From Acidimicrobiaceae bacterium (GTDB lineage Bacteria; Actinomycetota; Acidimicrobiia; Acidimicrobiales; RAAP-2), in the NCBI GenBank assembly GCA_003167415.1, contig PMTF01000009.1:1-64000 (forward strand): a stretch of DNA of 64,000 nt. The letters are read 5' to 3'. Below are positions 54,247 through 63,168 of the stretch, piece by piece. The notes beneath the pieces were generated by a model. That model was not told the origin of the DNA, ran no database searches, and saw only the letters and a list, made by a program, of their open reading frames with translations. A program made the position numbers and the translations under genes. How positions within the stretch are numbered: the stretch's first letter is position 1; each line of letters begins with the position of its first letter.

Positions 54247-55092
54247 GTGCCTGCAATGTCGTCGTCGCGCCCGCAGTTTTCGTGGCATGACTGGAATCAG
54301 TGGCACGTCGGTGTCCTGCCGCTGCTGCTGATCTTTGCCGCCCTCGTGCTCTACCTATTCGCCGCGCAACGCGTGGGCAATTGGTCAACCAATCGAATGG
54401 TGGCCTTTCTCTCCGGTCTCATCGTGACGTTCATCGCGACGCAGTCCGTCATCGGCGTGTTCGACATGGAGTACTTCAGCGATCACATGATCCAGCACCT
54501 CTTGTTGATCATGGTGGCGGCGCCGCTGTTCGCCCTCAGCGCGCCGCTGGACCTCGCCTACGACGCCGGTTCGCCGCGTCTGCGTCACTTCCTCGACGGA
54601 CGTTTCATGACCACGATCACGCAACCGCTCTTCGGCTTCGCGGCCTATTTCGTCTTCATTCCCGTCACGCACTTGACCGGACTGTTCAATCTGATGATGG
54701 AACACGAATGGGTCCACCACCTCGAACAGATCGGCTTTCTCGTGGTGGGCTATCTCTTCTTTCGCGTCGCCTTCGGCCTCGAGCGTGGCGCCACGATCCA
54801 CCGCGGACTGCGCCTCGTCTTCGTCATGGCCGCCGTGCCGGTCGACACGTTCACCGGACTCGCGCTGTCGATGTCGTCACACACGCCCTTCCCCGCCTAC
54901 GCCGCCATGGCGCCGCGCGGATCGACGACGGCCGGGATCCTCTCCAATGTCCATTTGGGCGGCGCCATCATGTGGATCGGCGGCGACGCGTTGATGCTGC
55001 TGGCCTGCATTCCCATTGCCATCGCGTGGGTGAAGTGGGAGACGGTCCACACTCGAGAGCTCGACGCCATCCTCGACGCGCAAGGTATCTAA
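54247..55092 (+). CDS. ctaG: Cytochrome c oxidase assembly factor CtaG (caa3 type)
   Basis: A 281-residue membrane protein with about seven helices, of the caa3-type CtaG family needed for copper insertion into heme-copper oxidases. Typical are the helix-end motifs FDMEYFSDHMIQHLLLIMVAAPLFALSAP and LFNLMMEHEWVHHLEQIGFL, with several conserved histidines, and NVHLGGAIMWIGGD near the end. Start GTG 54247, with ATG 54256 possible. It stands alone on the plus strand and ends next to the convergent PfkB gene with no gap. Confidence 0.9.
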   Translation: MPAMSSSRPQFSWHDWNQWHVGVLPLLLIFAALVLYLFAAQRVGNWSTNRMVAFLSGLIVTFIATQSVIGVFDMEYFSDHMIQHLLLIMVAAPLFALSAPLDLAYDAGSPRLRHFLDGRFMTTITQPLFGFAAYFVFIPVTHLTGLFNLMMEHEWVHHLEQIGFLVVGYLFFRVAFGLERGATIHRGLRLVFVMAAVPVDTFTGLALSMSSHTPFPAYAAMAPRGSTTAGILSNVHLGGAIMWIGGDALMLLACIPIAIAWVKWETVHTRELDAILDAQGI

Positions 55093-56130
55093 CTACAACA
55101 GTCCGGCTTCGATCGCCAGCTCCTCGAGGTCGTTCTCCGGCCGGGCCCCGAGGTGCGAGATGATCTCCCCGGCGCACAGCGATCCCAGTACGGCCGACTC
55201 GACCGGATCGGCGCCGAGCGCGAGACCGTAGAGGAATCCGGAGGCGAACATATCGCCGGCGCCGTTTTGATCGACGACGTGTTCGACTTCGTGCGCCGGG
55301 ACGCTAACGACACCGGTGACGGTGAGGACGTCGGCGCCGAGGGGGCCGCGCGTGACGACCGCGAGGATGCCCAGTTCTTCGAGATTGTGGAACGCTTGAT
55401 CGAGCGTCGTCACCTGGAAGAGCGAACAGATCTCGGTCTCGTTACACAGCAGTACGTCGACGTCATTGGTGACCAGTTCCAGGAAGTCGCGCCGGTGCCG
55501 ATCGACGCAGAACATGTCGGAAAGCGACAACGCGACCATCGAGTCGTGGTCGTGAGCGAAGTTGACGACCTTGTGGATCGCCTCCTTGGCCGGGGGCAGA
55601 TCGAAGAGGTAGCCCTCGACGTAGGTGATCTCCGATCGCGCGATCAACGTTTCGTTGATCTCCGAGACGTGCAGCTGATTGGACGCCCCCAGGTACGTCG
55701 CCATCGTGCGCTGCGCGTCATCGGTAATAAACACGTGGCACCGACCCGTCGCACCCTCGTCCGAAGCGGCGATCGCTAAGTCCACTTCGACGCCCATGGA
55801 CGTGAGGTCGTGACGAAAGCGCTGGCCGAAGTCGTCGTCGGCCACTTTGCCGATGTACCCGCAGGTGCCACCGAGCGCCGCCACGCCGGCGATGGAGTTG
55901 GCGACCGAGCCACCGGACATCTGGATCGTCGGGCCCATGGCGTTCGTGAAGGTCTTGAGTTGGTCCTCTTGGATCAGTGACATCGACGCTTTCACGAGTC
56001 CCAGTTGGCGGTACACCTCGTTCGAATCTTGCGAAATTATGTCGAGCATCGCGTTGCCGATACCGGTCACCGCCAAGCGATTCGGACCGGGTTTCACCCG
56101 GAGCGAAACCGGCGTGGGGCTATCTGTCAC
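55093..56130 (-). CDS. PfkB-family sugar/nucleoside kinase
   Basis: A 345-residue PfkB kinase. It has the N-terminal GGSVANSIAGVAALGGTCGYIGKV glycine motif and the C-terminal anion-hole motif DQNGAGDMFASGFLYGLALG (usual D-T-x-G-A-G-D, here with Asn). The sequence style (VTGIGNAMLDII) resembles the adenosine-kinase-like branch. It phosphorylates a sugar or nucleoside; substrate unassigned. It is divergent from the M1 aminopeptidase, sharing a 39-base upstream region. Confidence 0.88.
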   Translation of the reverse strand: MTDSPTPVSLRVKPGPNRLAVTGIGNAMLDIISQDSNEVYRQLGLVKASMSLIQEDQLKTFTNAMGPTIQMSGGSVANSIAGVAALGGTCGYIGKVADDDFGQRFRHDLTSMGVEVDLAIAASDEGATGRCHVFITDDAQRTMATYLGASNQLHVSEINETLIARSEITYVEGYLFDLPPAKEAIHKVVNFAHDHDSMVALSLSDMFCVDRHRRDFLELVTNDVDVLLCNETEICSLFQVTTLDQAFHNLEELGILAVVTRGPLGADVLTVTGVVSVPAHEVEHVVDQNGAGDMFASGFLYGLALGADPVESAVLGSLCAGEIISHLGARPENDLEELAIEAGLL

Positions 56131-56169
56131 TTAGCGAGGATAGACCGGAGCCAACTACGGTGGTTGCAT

Positions 56170-58671
56170 ATGACCACTGAAGCCAACCCCTATCGTCTCG
56201 ACCGAGCGGTAGTCCCGTCGGCCTATCGGATCTTCATCACCCCGGATTTGGAGAGCGCCACGTTCGCCGGTCGCGTCGAAATCGACGTCGACATCATGGA
56301 GCCGACGTCCGCATTGAAGTTGAACGCCATTGAGCTGGACCTTGGCGCCGCGACGCTTACCACCGGCGGCACGGCCCATCGCTCGATCGACCTGCGCCTC
56401 GACGAGCAGTACGAAGTCGCCACCTACACCTTCGATTCCGCACTGCCCGTTGGCTCGGCCGTCCTCGAGATCGCCTTCAACGGCATCTTGAACGACCAGC
56501 TGCACGGTTTCTACCGCTCGACATTCACCGACCCTTCGGGCGTCAAGCACACCATCGCCACCACGCAGTTCGAGAACACCGACGCCCGTCGGGCCTTCCC
56601 CTGCTGGGACGAGCCGGCCTTCAAGGCGACGTACCAAGTGAACCTCACGGTGCCGAGTCACCTGGCCGCCTACTCCAACTCGCCGGTTGCGTCGAATACC
56701 GACCTCGGCAACGGTCAACGTACGGTGAGCTTCACGCCGACGATGAAGATGTCGACGTACCTGGTGGCCTTCATCATCGGACCTTTCGAAGAGACCGAAG
56801 CACTGGACGTCGACGGCGTACCGCTGCGAATCGTCTATCCGATCGGCAACGCGCACCTCACTGCCCACGCCCTCGAGGCCGGCGCGTTCGGGCTCCGTTT
56901 CTTCTCCGACTACTTCGATATCCCCTATCCCGGGGACAAGATGGACATGGTCGCCATCCCCGACTTCATGCAGGGCGCGATGGAGAACCTCGGTTGCATC
57001 ACCTACCGGATGCCGGACCTCTTGATCGACCCGGCCACGGCGTCGCTCGCCGAGATGGAGCGCGTCGCCCACGTGGTGCTGCACGAGCTCGCTCACATGT
57101 GGTTCGGTGACCTGGTCACGATGGAGTGGTGGGAGGGCATCTGGCTGAACGAAGCCTTCGCCACCTTCATGCAGGTCTTGTGCCAGGACGCGTTCCGACC
57201 CCAGTGGAAGATGTGGGTCTCCTTCAGCGCCCATCGCGACTTGGCCCTCGACATCGACGGGCTCCACGAGACGCGACCCGTGGAATATGAAGTCGTGTCA
57301 CCGGCCGATACCCAGGGAATGTTCGGTCGTCTCACCTACGAAAAGGGCGCAGCGGTGCTTCGCATGCTCGAGCAATACCTCGGCGCCGAGACCTACCGCG
57401 ACGGCATCCGTCACTATCTGCGCAAACACAGTTATGGCAATACGCGCACGACCGACCTCTGGGACGCCATCGAAGAGGTCTCGGGCGCACCGGTGCGCGA
57501 CGTCATGAATACGTGGATCCTCCAGGGCGGTTACCCGCTCGTCACGTTACGTGACGGTCTGATCTCACAGATCCCCTTCGCCTACGGTCCCGCTACCGGC
57601 GACAGTGCCATCGGCTCGTCGTGGAAGGTTCCCGTCATGACGCGTTCGTTGAAGGGCGGGGCCGTCAACGTTCACCTGCTCGAAGATGACGCGATTGCCA
57701 TTGCCGACGATCCCCCGGTCGTGCTGAATGCCACGGGAGCGGGCTACTACCGGTCGCGCTACGGCGTCACCGAATCGGCGGCCCTCGCCGACCACATCGA
57801 TGAACTCGATGCCATTGAACGCGCGGTACTGCTATCGGACAGTTGGGCGCTGCTGTTCTCGAGTCAGATCAGCGCGGAGCAGTTCCTCACGGTTGGGGCC
57901 GGTCTCGGCGACCTGGATGAGCCGACGCCGTGGGGCACACTCGCGACCGCCGTCGGCTATATCAAGCGCGCCCTACCCGACGGGCAACTGACCGGTTTCA
58001 CCGAGAGAGTTCGCGAGATCTTCGAGCCCCAGCTCGCGCGTCTGGGATGGGACGCGCTACCCGGCGAGAGCGAGCTCACGCCGCAACTGCGCGCGCTCGT
58101 CCTTTCCACGCTCGGCACGGTCTGCGCCGATGAAGAGATCCGGGCCGAGGCCCTCAAGCGCTTCGACGCCAATGACGTCAGTGGCGACCTCGCGAACGCA
58201 ATCTTGCGCATCGTTTCGACGCAGGATCGTCCCGGCGACTACGAGACCTTCCTCGAGCGCTACCGCACCGCCAACACTCCCCAAGACGAACAGCGATATC
58301 TGTTTGGTCTGCCCGGGTTCGGCGAGGAGCGCGTGGCCCTCGACGCCGCCGGCAAATGCTTCAGCGAGGTTCGTAATCAAGACGCGTCGGCCCTCTTGGG
58401 TGTCTTGACGAGCAACGCCAAGACCGGCCCGAGTGTGTGGCGATTCATGGCGTCGCGATGGGACGAAGTGCTCGCGAAGTTCCCGCCCAACACGCTGTCC
58501 TACGCGACGCGGGGCATTGTCACGTTCATCAACGACGCGGCGCTCGCCGACGAGGTCGAAGCGTTCCACACGTCGCACCCACTGAGCGGCGAACAGAAGG
58601 AAGTCCAACAGAACGTCGAACGGATGCGCGTTGGTCTCACCTTCGCCGCGGCGATGCGCGAACAATTTTGA
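56170..58671 (+). CDS. M1-family aminopeptidase
   Basis: An 833-residue zinc aminopeptidase (PepN/ERAP type). It removes N-terminal residues from peptides in the cytoplasm. The active site is GAMENLG for substrate N-terminus binding, then HELAH-x18-E (H305, E306, H309, E328) within ELAHMWFGDLVTMEWWEGIWLNEAFA. The C-terminal ERAP1-like helical domain is complete. ATG 56170 is chosen; the frame to 56005 would run across the divergent pfkB start. The stop is seven bases before the transporter gene. Confidence 0.95.
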   Translation: MTTEANPYRLDRAVVPSAYRIFITPDLESATFAGRVEIDVDIMEPTSALKLNAIELDLGAATLTTGGTAHRSIDLRLDEQYEVATYTFDSALPVGSAVLEIAFNGILNDQLHGFYRSTFTDPSGVKHTIATTQFENTDARRAFPCWDEPAFKATYQVNLTVPSHLAAYSNSPVASNTDLGNGQRTVSFTPTMKMSTYLVAFIIGPFEETEALDVDGVPLRIVYPIGNAHLTAHALEAGAFGLRFFSDYFDIPYPGDKMDMVAIPDFMQGAMENLGCITYRMPDLLIDPATASLAEMERVAHVVLHELAHMWFGDLVTMEWWEGIWLNEAFATFMQVLCQDAFRPQWKMWVSFSAHRDLALDIDGLHETRPVEYEVVSPADTQGMFGRLTYEKGAAVLRMLEQYLGAETYRDGIRHYLRKHSYGNTRTTDLWDAIEEVSGAPVRDVMNTWILQGGYPLVTLRDGLISQIPFAYGPATGDSAIGSSWKVPVMTRSLKGGAVNVHLLEDDAIAIADDPPVVLNATGAGYYRSRYGVTESAALADHIDELDAIERAVLLSDSWALLFSSQISAEQFLTVGAGLGDLDEPTPWGTLATAVGYIKRALPDGQLTGFTERVREIFEPQLARLGWDALPGESELTPQLRALVLSTLGTVCADEEIRAEALKRFDANDVSGDLANAILRIVSTQDRPGDYETFLERYRTANTPQDEQRYLFGLPGFGEERVALDAAGKCFSEVRNQDASALLGVLTSNAKTGPSVWRFMASRWDEVLAKFPPNTLSYATRGIVTFINDAALADEVEAFHTSHPLSGEQKEVQQNVERMRVGLTFAAAMREQF

Positions 58672-58678
58672 TGACGAC

Positions 58679-59278
58679 ATGACCGTAGGGGCGTTCTTGG
58701 GCGTGTTCGCCCTCATGTTCGTCCTCGAATTGCCCGACAAGACGTTCTTGGCGACGGTGATCATGAGCACGAAGGCGCGGCCGTTGATGGTCGCCTTCGG
58801 CGCGTCACTCGCCTTGACCGTGCAAATGGCGGTCGCGGTGGGCGCCGGCTCATTGCTCACTCTGTTCCCGGTGCATTGGAAGGACCTGATCGTCGGAATC
58901 CTCTTCCTCGGGGGGTCCGCCTATCTGCTCTTCGTGCCCGAGTCCCAAGAAGAAGAGAAAGGTCGACGCGAAGCGGCGTTGGAAAAATTCGGCTCGCGCT
59001 GGAAGGAGATCACCACGGCCTTCGTCGTCATCTTCATCGGCGAGTTCGGTGATCTCACCCAGATCCAGGGAGCGAACTTCGAGGCCAAACTCCATCAGCC
59101 CCTGGAAGTCTTCCTCGCCTCTTCGCTGGCGCTTATCTGCGTCTCGTTCATCGGTGCCTATAGCGGTCGCGCCCTCCAGCGCGTCGTACCCCTCAAGCGC
59201 ATTCGTCTGGGCGGAGGACTGATCTTCGCCGGTCTCGGCGTTTGGACCCTGGTGTCGCTGGGAGTAGCGGTCGGATGA
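58679..59278 (+). CDS. GDT1/TMEM165-family (UPF0016) cation transporter
   Basis: A 199-residue membrane protein with two repeats of three helices, each opening with a version of the E-x-G-D-K/R-T/S motif: ELPDKTFLATVIMS and EFGDLTQIQGANFEAK. The family exports Mn2+ or Ca2+. Here the first motif has Pro for Gly and the second Leu for Lys, variants that may tune ion choice. A cytoplasmic charged loop (PESQEEEKGRREAALEKFG) links the halves. Start ATG 58679; the stop overlaps the methyltransferase gene. Confidence 0.88.
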   Translation: MTVGAFLGVFALMFVLELPDKTFLATVIMSTKARPLMVAFGASLALTVQMAVAVGAGSLLTLFPVHWKDLIVGILFLGGSAYLLFVPESQEEEKGRREAALEKFGSRWKEITTAFVVIFIGEFGDLTQIQGANFEAKLHQPLEVFLASSLALICVSFIGAYSGRALQRVVPLKRIRLGGGLIFAGLGVWTLVSLGVAVG

Positions 59279-59910
59279 GTCGGCGCGACGAACTGCTGGA
59301 CTACGCCGACACGGTGAAGGGCTTCATGCCGCGCGACGAGGGCCTGGCTCTCTTCGAGTTCGCGTTGGCCCACGGGGAACGAAGTCATCGCGGCACCTGG
59401 CTCGAGATCGGGGCGTGGTGCGGCAAGTCGGCCGTCTATCTCGGCGCCGCGGCCGAAGCCACGAACTCCGTCTTGTACTCACTCGATCACCACCACGGCA
59501 GTGAGGAGAACCAGGTCGGCTGGGAACACTTCGACGCCACGCTGGTCGATCCCTTTGACGGGCGGTTGAACACGCTGCCCTCGTGGCAACGCACTATCGC
59601 CGAAGCCCGACTGGAGTCGACGGTGATCGGAATGGTCGGTGCCTCCACTATCGTCGCCGCGCACTTCAGTCAACCGCTTGACATCCTCTTCATCGACGGC
59701 GGTCACGGACACGACGTTGCGTGGGCCGATTACGAGGCGTGGACTCCCAAGGTCGTCGTCGGCGGGCTACTTCTCATCCATGATGTCTTTCCCAACCCCG
59801 ACGACGGCGGTCGCCCGCCGTACGAGATCTACCGCGCCGCTCTGGAGAGCAAAACGTTCGTGGAACGCGCCGAGTGCGGGTCGCTGCGCGCACTGACGCG
59901 CGTCAACTAA
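59275..59910 (+). CDS. Class I SAM-dependent methyltransferase
   Basis: A 211-residue protein of the methyltransferase-24-like group. The SAM site is WLEIGAWCGKSAVYLGAAAE, followed by LYSLDHHHGSEEN and the acidic metal-type FIDGGHGHDVAWADYEAW. The end, GGLLLIHDVFPNPDDGG, fits O-methyltransferases acting on sugars or small phenolics. ATG 59275 overlaps the transporter stop as ATGA. It runs into the convergent toroid gene with a 4-base overlap of ends. Confidence 0.8.
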   Translation: MSRRDELLDYADTVKGFMPRDEGLALFEFALAHGERSHRGTWLEIGAWCGKSAVYLGAAAEATNSVLYSLDHHHGSEENQVGWEHFDATLVDPFDGRLNTLPSWQRTIAEARLESTVIGMVGASTIVAAHFSQPLDILFIDGGHGHDVAWADYEAWTPKVVVGGLLLIHDVFPNPDDGGRPPYEIYRAALESKTFVERAECGSLRALTRVN

Positions 59911-60980
59911 CGCAACGGACAGCCGGGCTCGGCGAGGTCGAGGGGCATCGGCAGCGAATCGTGACGGAAGAGTCCGGCGGCCGCTGATGAGGACGTCAAC
60001 GCGTCGGCGGCCAGGATGATCGCCGCGGCCGTGTAGGACGTCGTTTCGCCGTCGGGAAAGGTGACCTCACTGGGATAGGCGATACCCGTCCAGTACGCGC
60101 CGTCCTCACGGCGGTGTCGGCGCGTGAAGCTGAAGAGATCCAGCGCCTGATTGGTCAGCCCGAGAGCGTCCAGGGCCAGCACGCACTCGCCCGTTTCGGC
60201 CGCCGTCACCCAGTCGCTGGTCGACACGCAACGCACGCCGTAGCCGTCCATGACGTGACGCTCCCACCCGTCGTCGATCCGTTTCAGTCCGGCGTCGCCG
60301 ATGAGCGCACCGGAGAAAACCGGGTAGTACCAGTCCATGGCGAATTCGTTCTTCGGCGCGAAGGCGCCGGGGTGATGAGCGACGGCGTGACCGAGTCGAC
60401 CGGCCGCCAGTTCCCACGACGGCTTGGCCGCGTCGACGCGTTCGGCCAAGGCCACCGCGCAGCGCAGCGAGTGGAAGATCGACGATGATCCGGTCAACAA
60501 CGCGTAGCTCTCGCGCTGGCCGATCGAGTTGAGTGACCACGCGATCGTGCCGTCGGCGTGCTGGTAGCGCAGGACGAATTCAATGGCGCGCTCGACGACC
60601 GGCCACAACTCGACGCAAAAGTCGATGTCGTCGGTCGCGACGAGGTAGTGGTACAGCCCGGCCGCCACGTAGGCACAGACGTTGGTATCGAGTCGCGCGT
60701 CCTTCACCTGATCACCCAGGTAGTAGTTGAACCAGCTGCCGTCGCCGAGCTGGGAGTCGGCGAGCCATCGGTAAGCCGCCCTGGCTTCAGCGACGTAGCC
60801 GGTCACCGTGAGCGCCATCGCCGCTTCCACGTGGTTCCACGGGTCGCAGTGACCGCCGACGAACCACGGAACTTGACCGCGTCGCAGTTGCAGCGACGCG
60901 AGGTGCGCGGCGCTCTGGGCGATTTCGCTTTCGCTCAAGAGGCCGGGGACACCCGAGACCGTGGCGAGGGTGGTGGTCAC
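59907..60980 (-). CDS. Alpha/alpha-toroid protein (prenyltransferase/squalene-cyclase-like)
   Basis: A 357-residue soluble protein with repeated Q-x-x-D-G-x-W motifs typical of alpha/alpha barrels: ADSQLGDGSW, RYQHADGTIAW and RRHRREDGAYW. The N-terminus HCDPWNHVEAAMAL and the STSDWVTAAETGE segment are also distinctive. Annotators usually call such proteins prenyltransferase or terpene-cyclase-like, but the DxDD/DxDTA catalytic motifs of true cyclases are not evident; a glycan-active six-hairpin enzyme is an alternative. It is coupled by 4-base overlap to a methyltransferase and a GT4, pointing to glycan or lipid work. Confidence 0.6.
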   Translation of the reverse strand: MTTTLATVSGVPGLLSESEIAQSAAHLASLQLRRGQVPWFVGGHCDPWNHVEAAMALTVTGYVAEARAAYRWLADSQLGDGSWFNYYLGDQVKDARLDTNVCAYVAAGLYHYLVATDDIDFCVELWPVVERAIEFVLRYQHADGTIAWSLNSIGQRESYALLTGSSSIFHSLRCAVALAERVDAAKPSWELAAGRLGHAVAHHPGAFAPKNEFAMDWYYPVFSGALIGDAGLKRIDDGWERHVMDGYGVRCVSTSDWVTAAETGECVLALDALGLTNQALDLFSFTRRHRREDGAYWTGIAYPSEVTFPDGETTSYTAAAIILAADALTSSSAAAGLFRHDSLPMPLDLAEPGCPLR

Positions 60981-61696
60981 AGCGTCGGCTTCACTAAGTA
61001 CACGACGATCGACTTACCCATCAGGGGTGCCATGACCCGTTCGGCCAGTCGCGTCGGCCACGGCGCCTTCATGATGTCCCAGACGAGGAGGCGGTGATAG
61101 AGCTGGACGATTTTGTTGGTGTCGTTCGTCGTTCCGACCAGACACTTCAGCCACCAGTACGGACTGTGCAGTCCGTGGGCGTAGTGGTGACCGGTGTCGG
61201 TGAGACCGACCGAACGCAGTCGCTCGGTGAGGATTCGGCGACGGTAGATGCGAATGTGGCCGCCCGGCACGTTGTGGTACTCATCCGAGAGCGCCCAGTT
61301 GATCAACTCCGGTCCGAAGCGCGGCACGGTGATGGCCATGGTGCCGCCGGGCTTCAAGACGCGCGCCAGCTCGCTCATAGCGCCCAGGTCGTTGGGGATG
61401 TGCTCGAGGACTTCGGAACAGATCACTCGGTCAAAGGTCGCGTCGGGGAACGGGAGGTGCAGCGCGTCGCCCTGGACCGCCGCGGTGTGCAGCGAATCGC
61501 CGTCGAGCTCGCCCGCGGCGACCATCGCGGCGAACATGTTCTTAACGCCCTCCACCTCGTCGCGACCGGCGTCGAGGGCGATGACGTCGGCCCCGCGACG
61601 CGCCGCTTCGAAAGCGTGGCGTCCGAAACCGCAACCGAGGTCGAGGATCTTGTCGCCGCGCTCGAGTCCGAGCTGGTCATAACGCGCGGTGAGCAC
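60977..61696 (-). CDS. Class I SAM methyltransferase (methyltransferase-11 type)
   Basis: A 239-residue methyltransferase: SAM loop ILDLGCGFGRHAFEAARRG, VIALDAGRDEV, the GDALHLPFPDATFDRVICSEVLEHI stretch and RVLKPGGTMAITVPR. The C-terminal part (YHNVPGGHIRIYRRRILTERL) resembles enzymes acting on glycolipids or polyketide sugars. The arrangement beside a GT4 resembles M. tuberculosis Rv0224c-Rv0225. Its start is the last base of the upstream GT4 stop, implying coupling. Confidence 0.85.
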   Translation of the reverse strand: MLTARYDQLGLERGDKILDLGCGFGRHAFEAARRGADVIALDAGRDEVEGVKNMFAAMVAAGELDGDSLHTAAVQGDALHLPFPDATFDRVICSEVLEHIPNDLGAMSELARVLKPGGTMAITVPRFGPELINWALSDEYHNVPGGHIRIYRRRILTERLRSVGLTDTGHHYAHGLHSPYWWLKCLVGTTNDTNKIVQLYHRLLVWDIMKAPWPTRLAERVMAPLMGKSIVVYLVKPTL

Positions 61697-63066
61697 TAGT
61701 CGAACTCCATCGAATCCGGCAGCGGCTGGCCGGTAAGAATGGCGTCGTAACAGGCGGCCGTGCCACGCGCCGTCACCTCCCAGGTGAATCGCTCCATCAC
61801 GCGTTTGCGACCAGCCGCGCCGAGTCGCTCGCGCAGCGGCGCGTCGTCAAGCAGACGTCCGATCGCCAACACGAGCGCCTCGGGATTGTTGGGCTCGACC
61901 AGCAGTCCGGTCTCTTCGGTGACGCCGACGACTTCGGGCAGCGCACCGCCGGTCGTCGCCACCACCGGCACACCGCAGCTCATGGCTTCGATCGCGGGCA
62001 GCGAGAAACCTTCGTAGAGACTCGGAACAATCGCGACTTCGGCCTCGCCGTAGAGGCGCGCCAACTCTTCGTCACTCACGCCCGAGATGGTGGTCACGAT
62101 GTCGGTGAGTCCGAGGCGCTCCAGAGCCGAGGCGACGCGACCCTTGGGCTGGGGTTTGCCGATGACGATGAGGTCGATGTCGCGCTCGGCGCGCAGTTTG
62201 GCGATGGCCTCTAAGAGCGGCACGAGACCCTTCATGGGCACGTCACTCGATGAGGTGACCATGAGACGGCCCTTCTTCTTGACCACGTCGTCGTAGGGAC
62301 GAAAGACCGTGTGATCGACGCCGACCGGCACGACGGTGAGCCGTTCCAGCGGCACCCGCATCTGCGCGTTGATGTCGATCTTGGAGTTGTGCGAAACCGT
62401 GAGGACCGCCGGCAGTTGCTTGACCGTGCGCACCTGCATGCGCAAGAAGCCGAACCAGCGTCGCGTCGTGTAGCGCTTCCAGGCCGTCTCGGCGTGATCG
62501 AGCGCGATCGAGCGGTCGACGGTGATGGGGTGATGCAGCGTCTCGAGCAGCGGCCAACCTTCGCGGTGCAACTTCAAGATCCCCGGACCCATGCACTGGT
62601 TGTCGTGGATGATGTCGAAGTCGCCACGACGGTGCTTCAGGATCTTCTCGATGCGCAGGGAGTACGCGAGCGGCTCGCCGAACCCGCCGGTCATCATGAC
62701 GCCGAACTCCGAGAGGTCTGCCACGGACCGAAATTCCGATATTGCCGGGATACGAAACGGGTCGGGGTCGCGGTAGAGGTCGAGGCCGCGCACGGCGGTA
62801 AAGCCGACGCCCTCGTCGAGTTCGGGCCAGGGCGGACCGGAAAATACTTCGACGCTGTGCCCGAGGTTGACCAGTTCGCGCGTTAGGTGTCGGGTGTAGA
62901 CGCCCTGACCGCCGCAGCGCGGGTTACCCCGGTAGATCAGGAACGCCACGCGGTACTTGCCCGCCCCCGGCGGTTTCGCACTGACGTGGCCCGGCGTGAC
63001 GATTGTTTTGGAACGGGCCCAGGACGCCTTGGTCTCGTCGATGGTCTGGCGGAGGGTACGGGACAA
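61696..63066 (-). CDS. GT4-family glycosyltransferase
   Basis: A 456-residue GT-B enzyme. The N-terminal donor loop is YRGNPRCGGQGVYTRHLTREL; acceptor-side segments FDIIHDNQCMGPGILKL and LHHPITVDRSIALDHAETAW follow. The second domain has SSSDVPMKGLVPLLEAI and the E-x7-E in PSLYEGFSLPAIEAMSCGVPV. It is likely a retaining transferase in glycolipid or polysaccharide synthesis. It starts the three-gene minus-strand unit with the methyltransferase and toroid protein, divergent from the acyl-CoA dehydrogenase. Confidence 0.9.
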   Translation of the reverse strand: MSRTLRQTIDETKASWARSKTIVTPGHVSAKPPGAGKYRVAFLIYRGNPRCGGQGVYTRHLTRELVNLGHSVEVFSGPPWPELDEGVGFTAVRGLDLYRDPDPFRIPAISEFRSVADLSEFGVMMTGGFGEPLAYSLRIEKILKHRRGDFDIIHDNQCMGPGILKLHREGWPLLETLHHPITVDRSIALDHAETAWKRYTTRRWFGFLRMQVRTVKQLPAVLTVSHNSKIDINAQMRVPLERLTVVPVGVDHTVFRPYDDVVKKKGRLMVTSSSDVPMKGLVPLLEAIAKLRAERDIDLIVIGKPQPKGRVASALERLGLTDIVTTISGVSDEELARLYGEAEVAIVPSLYEGFSLPAIEAMSCGVPVVATTGGALPEVVGVTEETGLLVEPNNPEALVLAIGRLLDDAPLRERLGAAGRKRVMERFTWEVTARGTAACYDAILTGQPLPDSMEFD

Positions 63067-63156
63067 GGGGCAACTTTCACTATCGCGAGTCCTCCATTCT
63101 CGCCGAATTCGCTAAAGGCACACAAATGTCAGGGAACCAATGGGCTGCGGCGTTGT

Positions 63157-63162
63157 TACATT
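63157..63162 (+). promoter_or_regulatory. Candidate -10 box, leaderless start of the acyl-CoA dehydrogenase
   Basis: TACATT followed by six bases and the ATG at 63169, no ribosome site: the same spacing as at ftsH, cofD and the NlpC gene. Confidence 0.35.
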
Positions 63163-63168
63163 GTTCGA

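Noticed and set aside
56170-56250. Possible longer aminopeptidase start at 56005
   Set aside because: That extension lies across the divergent pfkB gene and has no similarity to M1 proteins.
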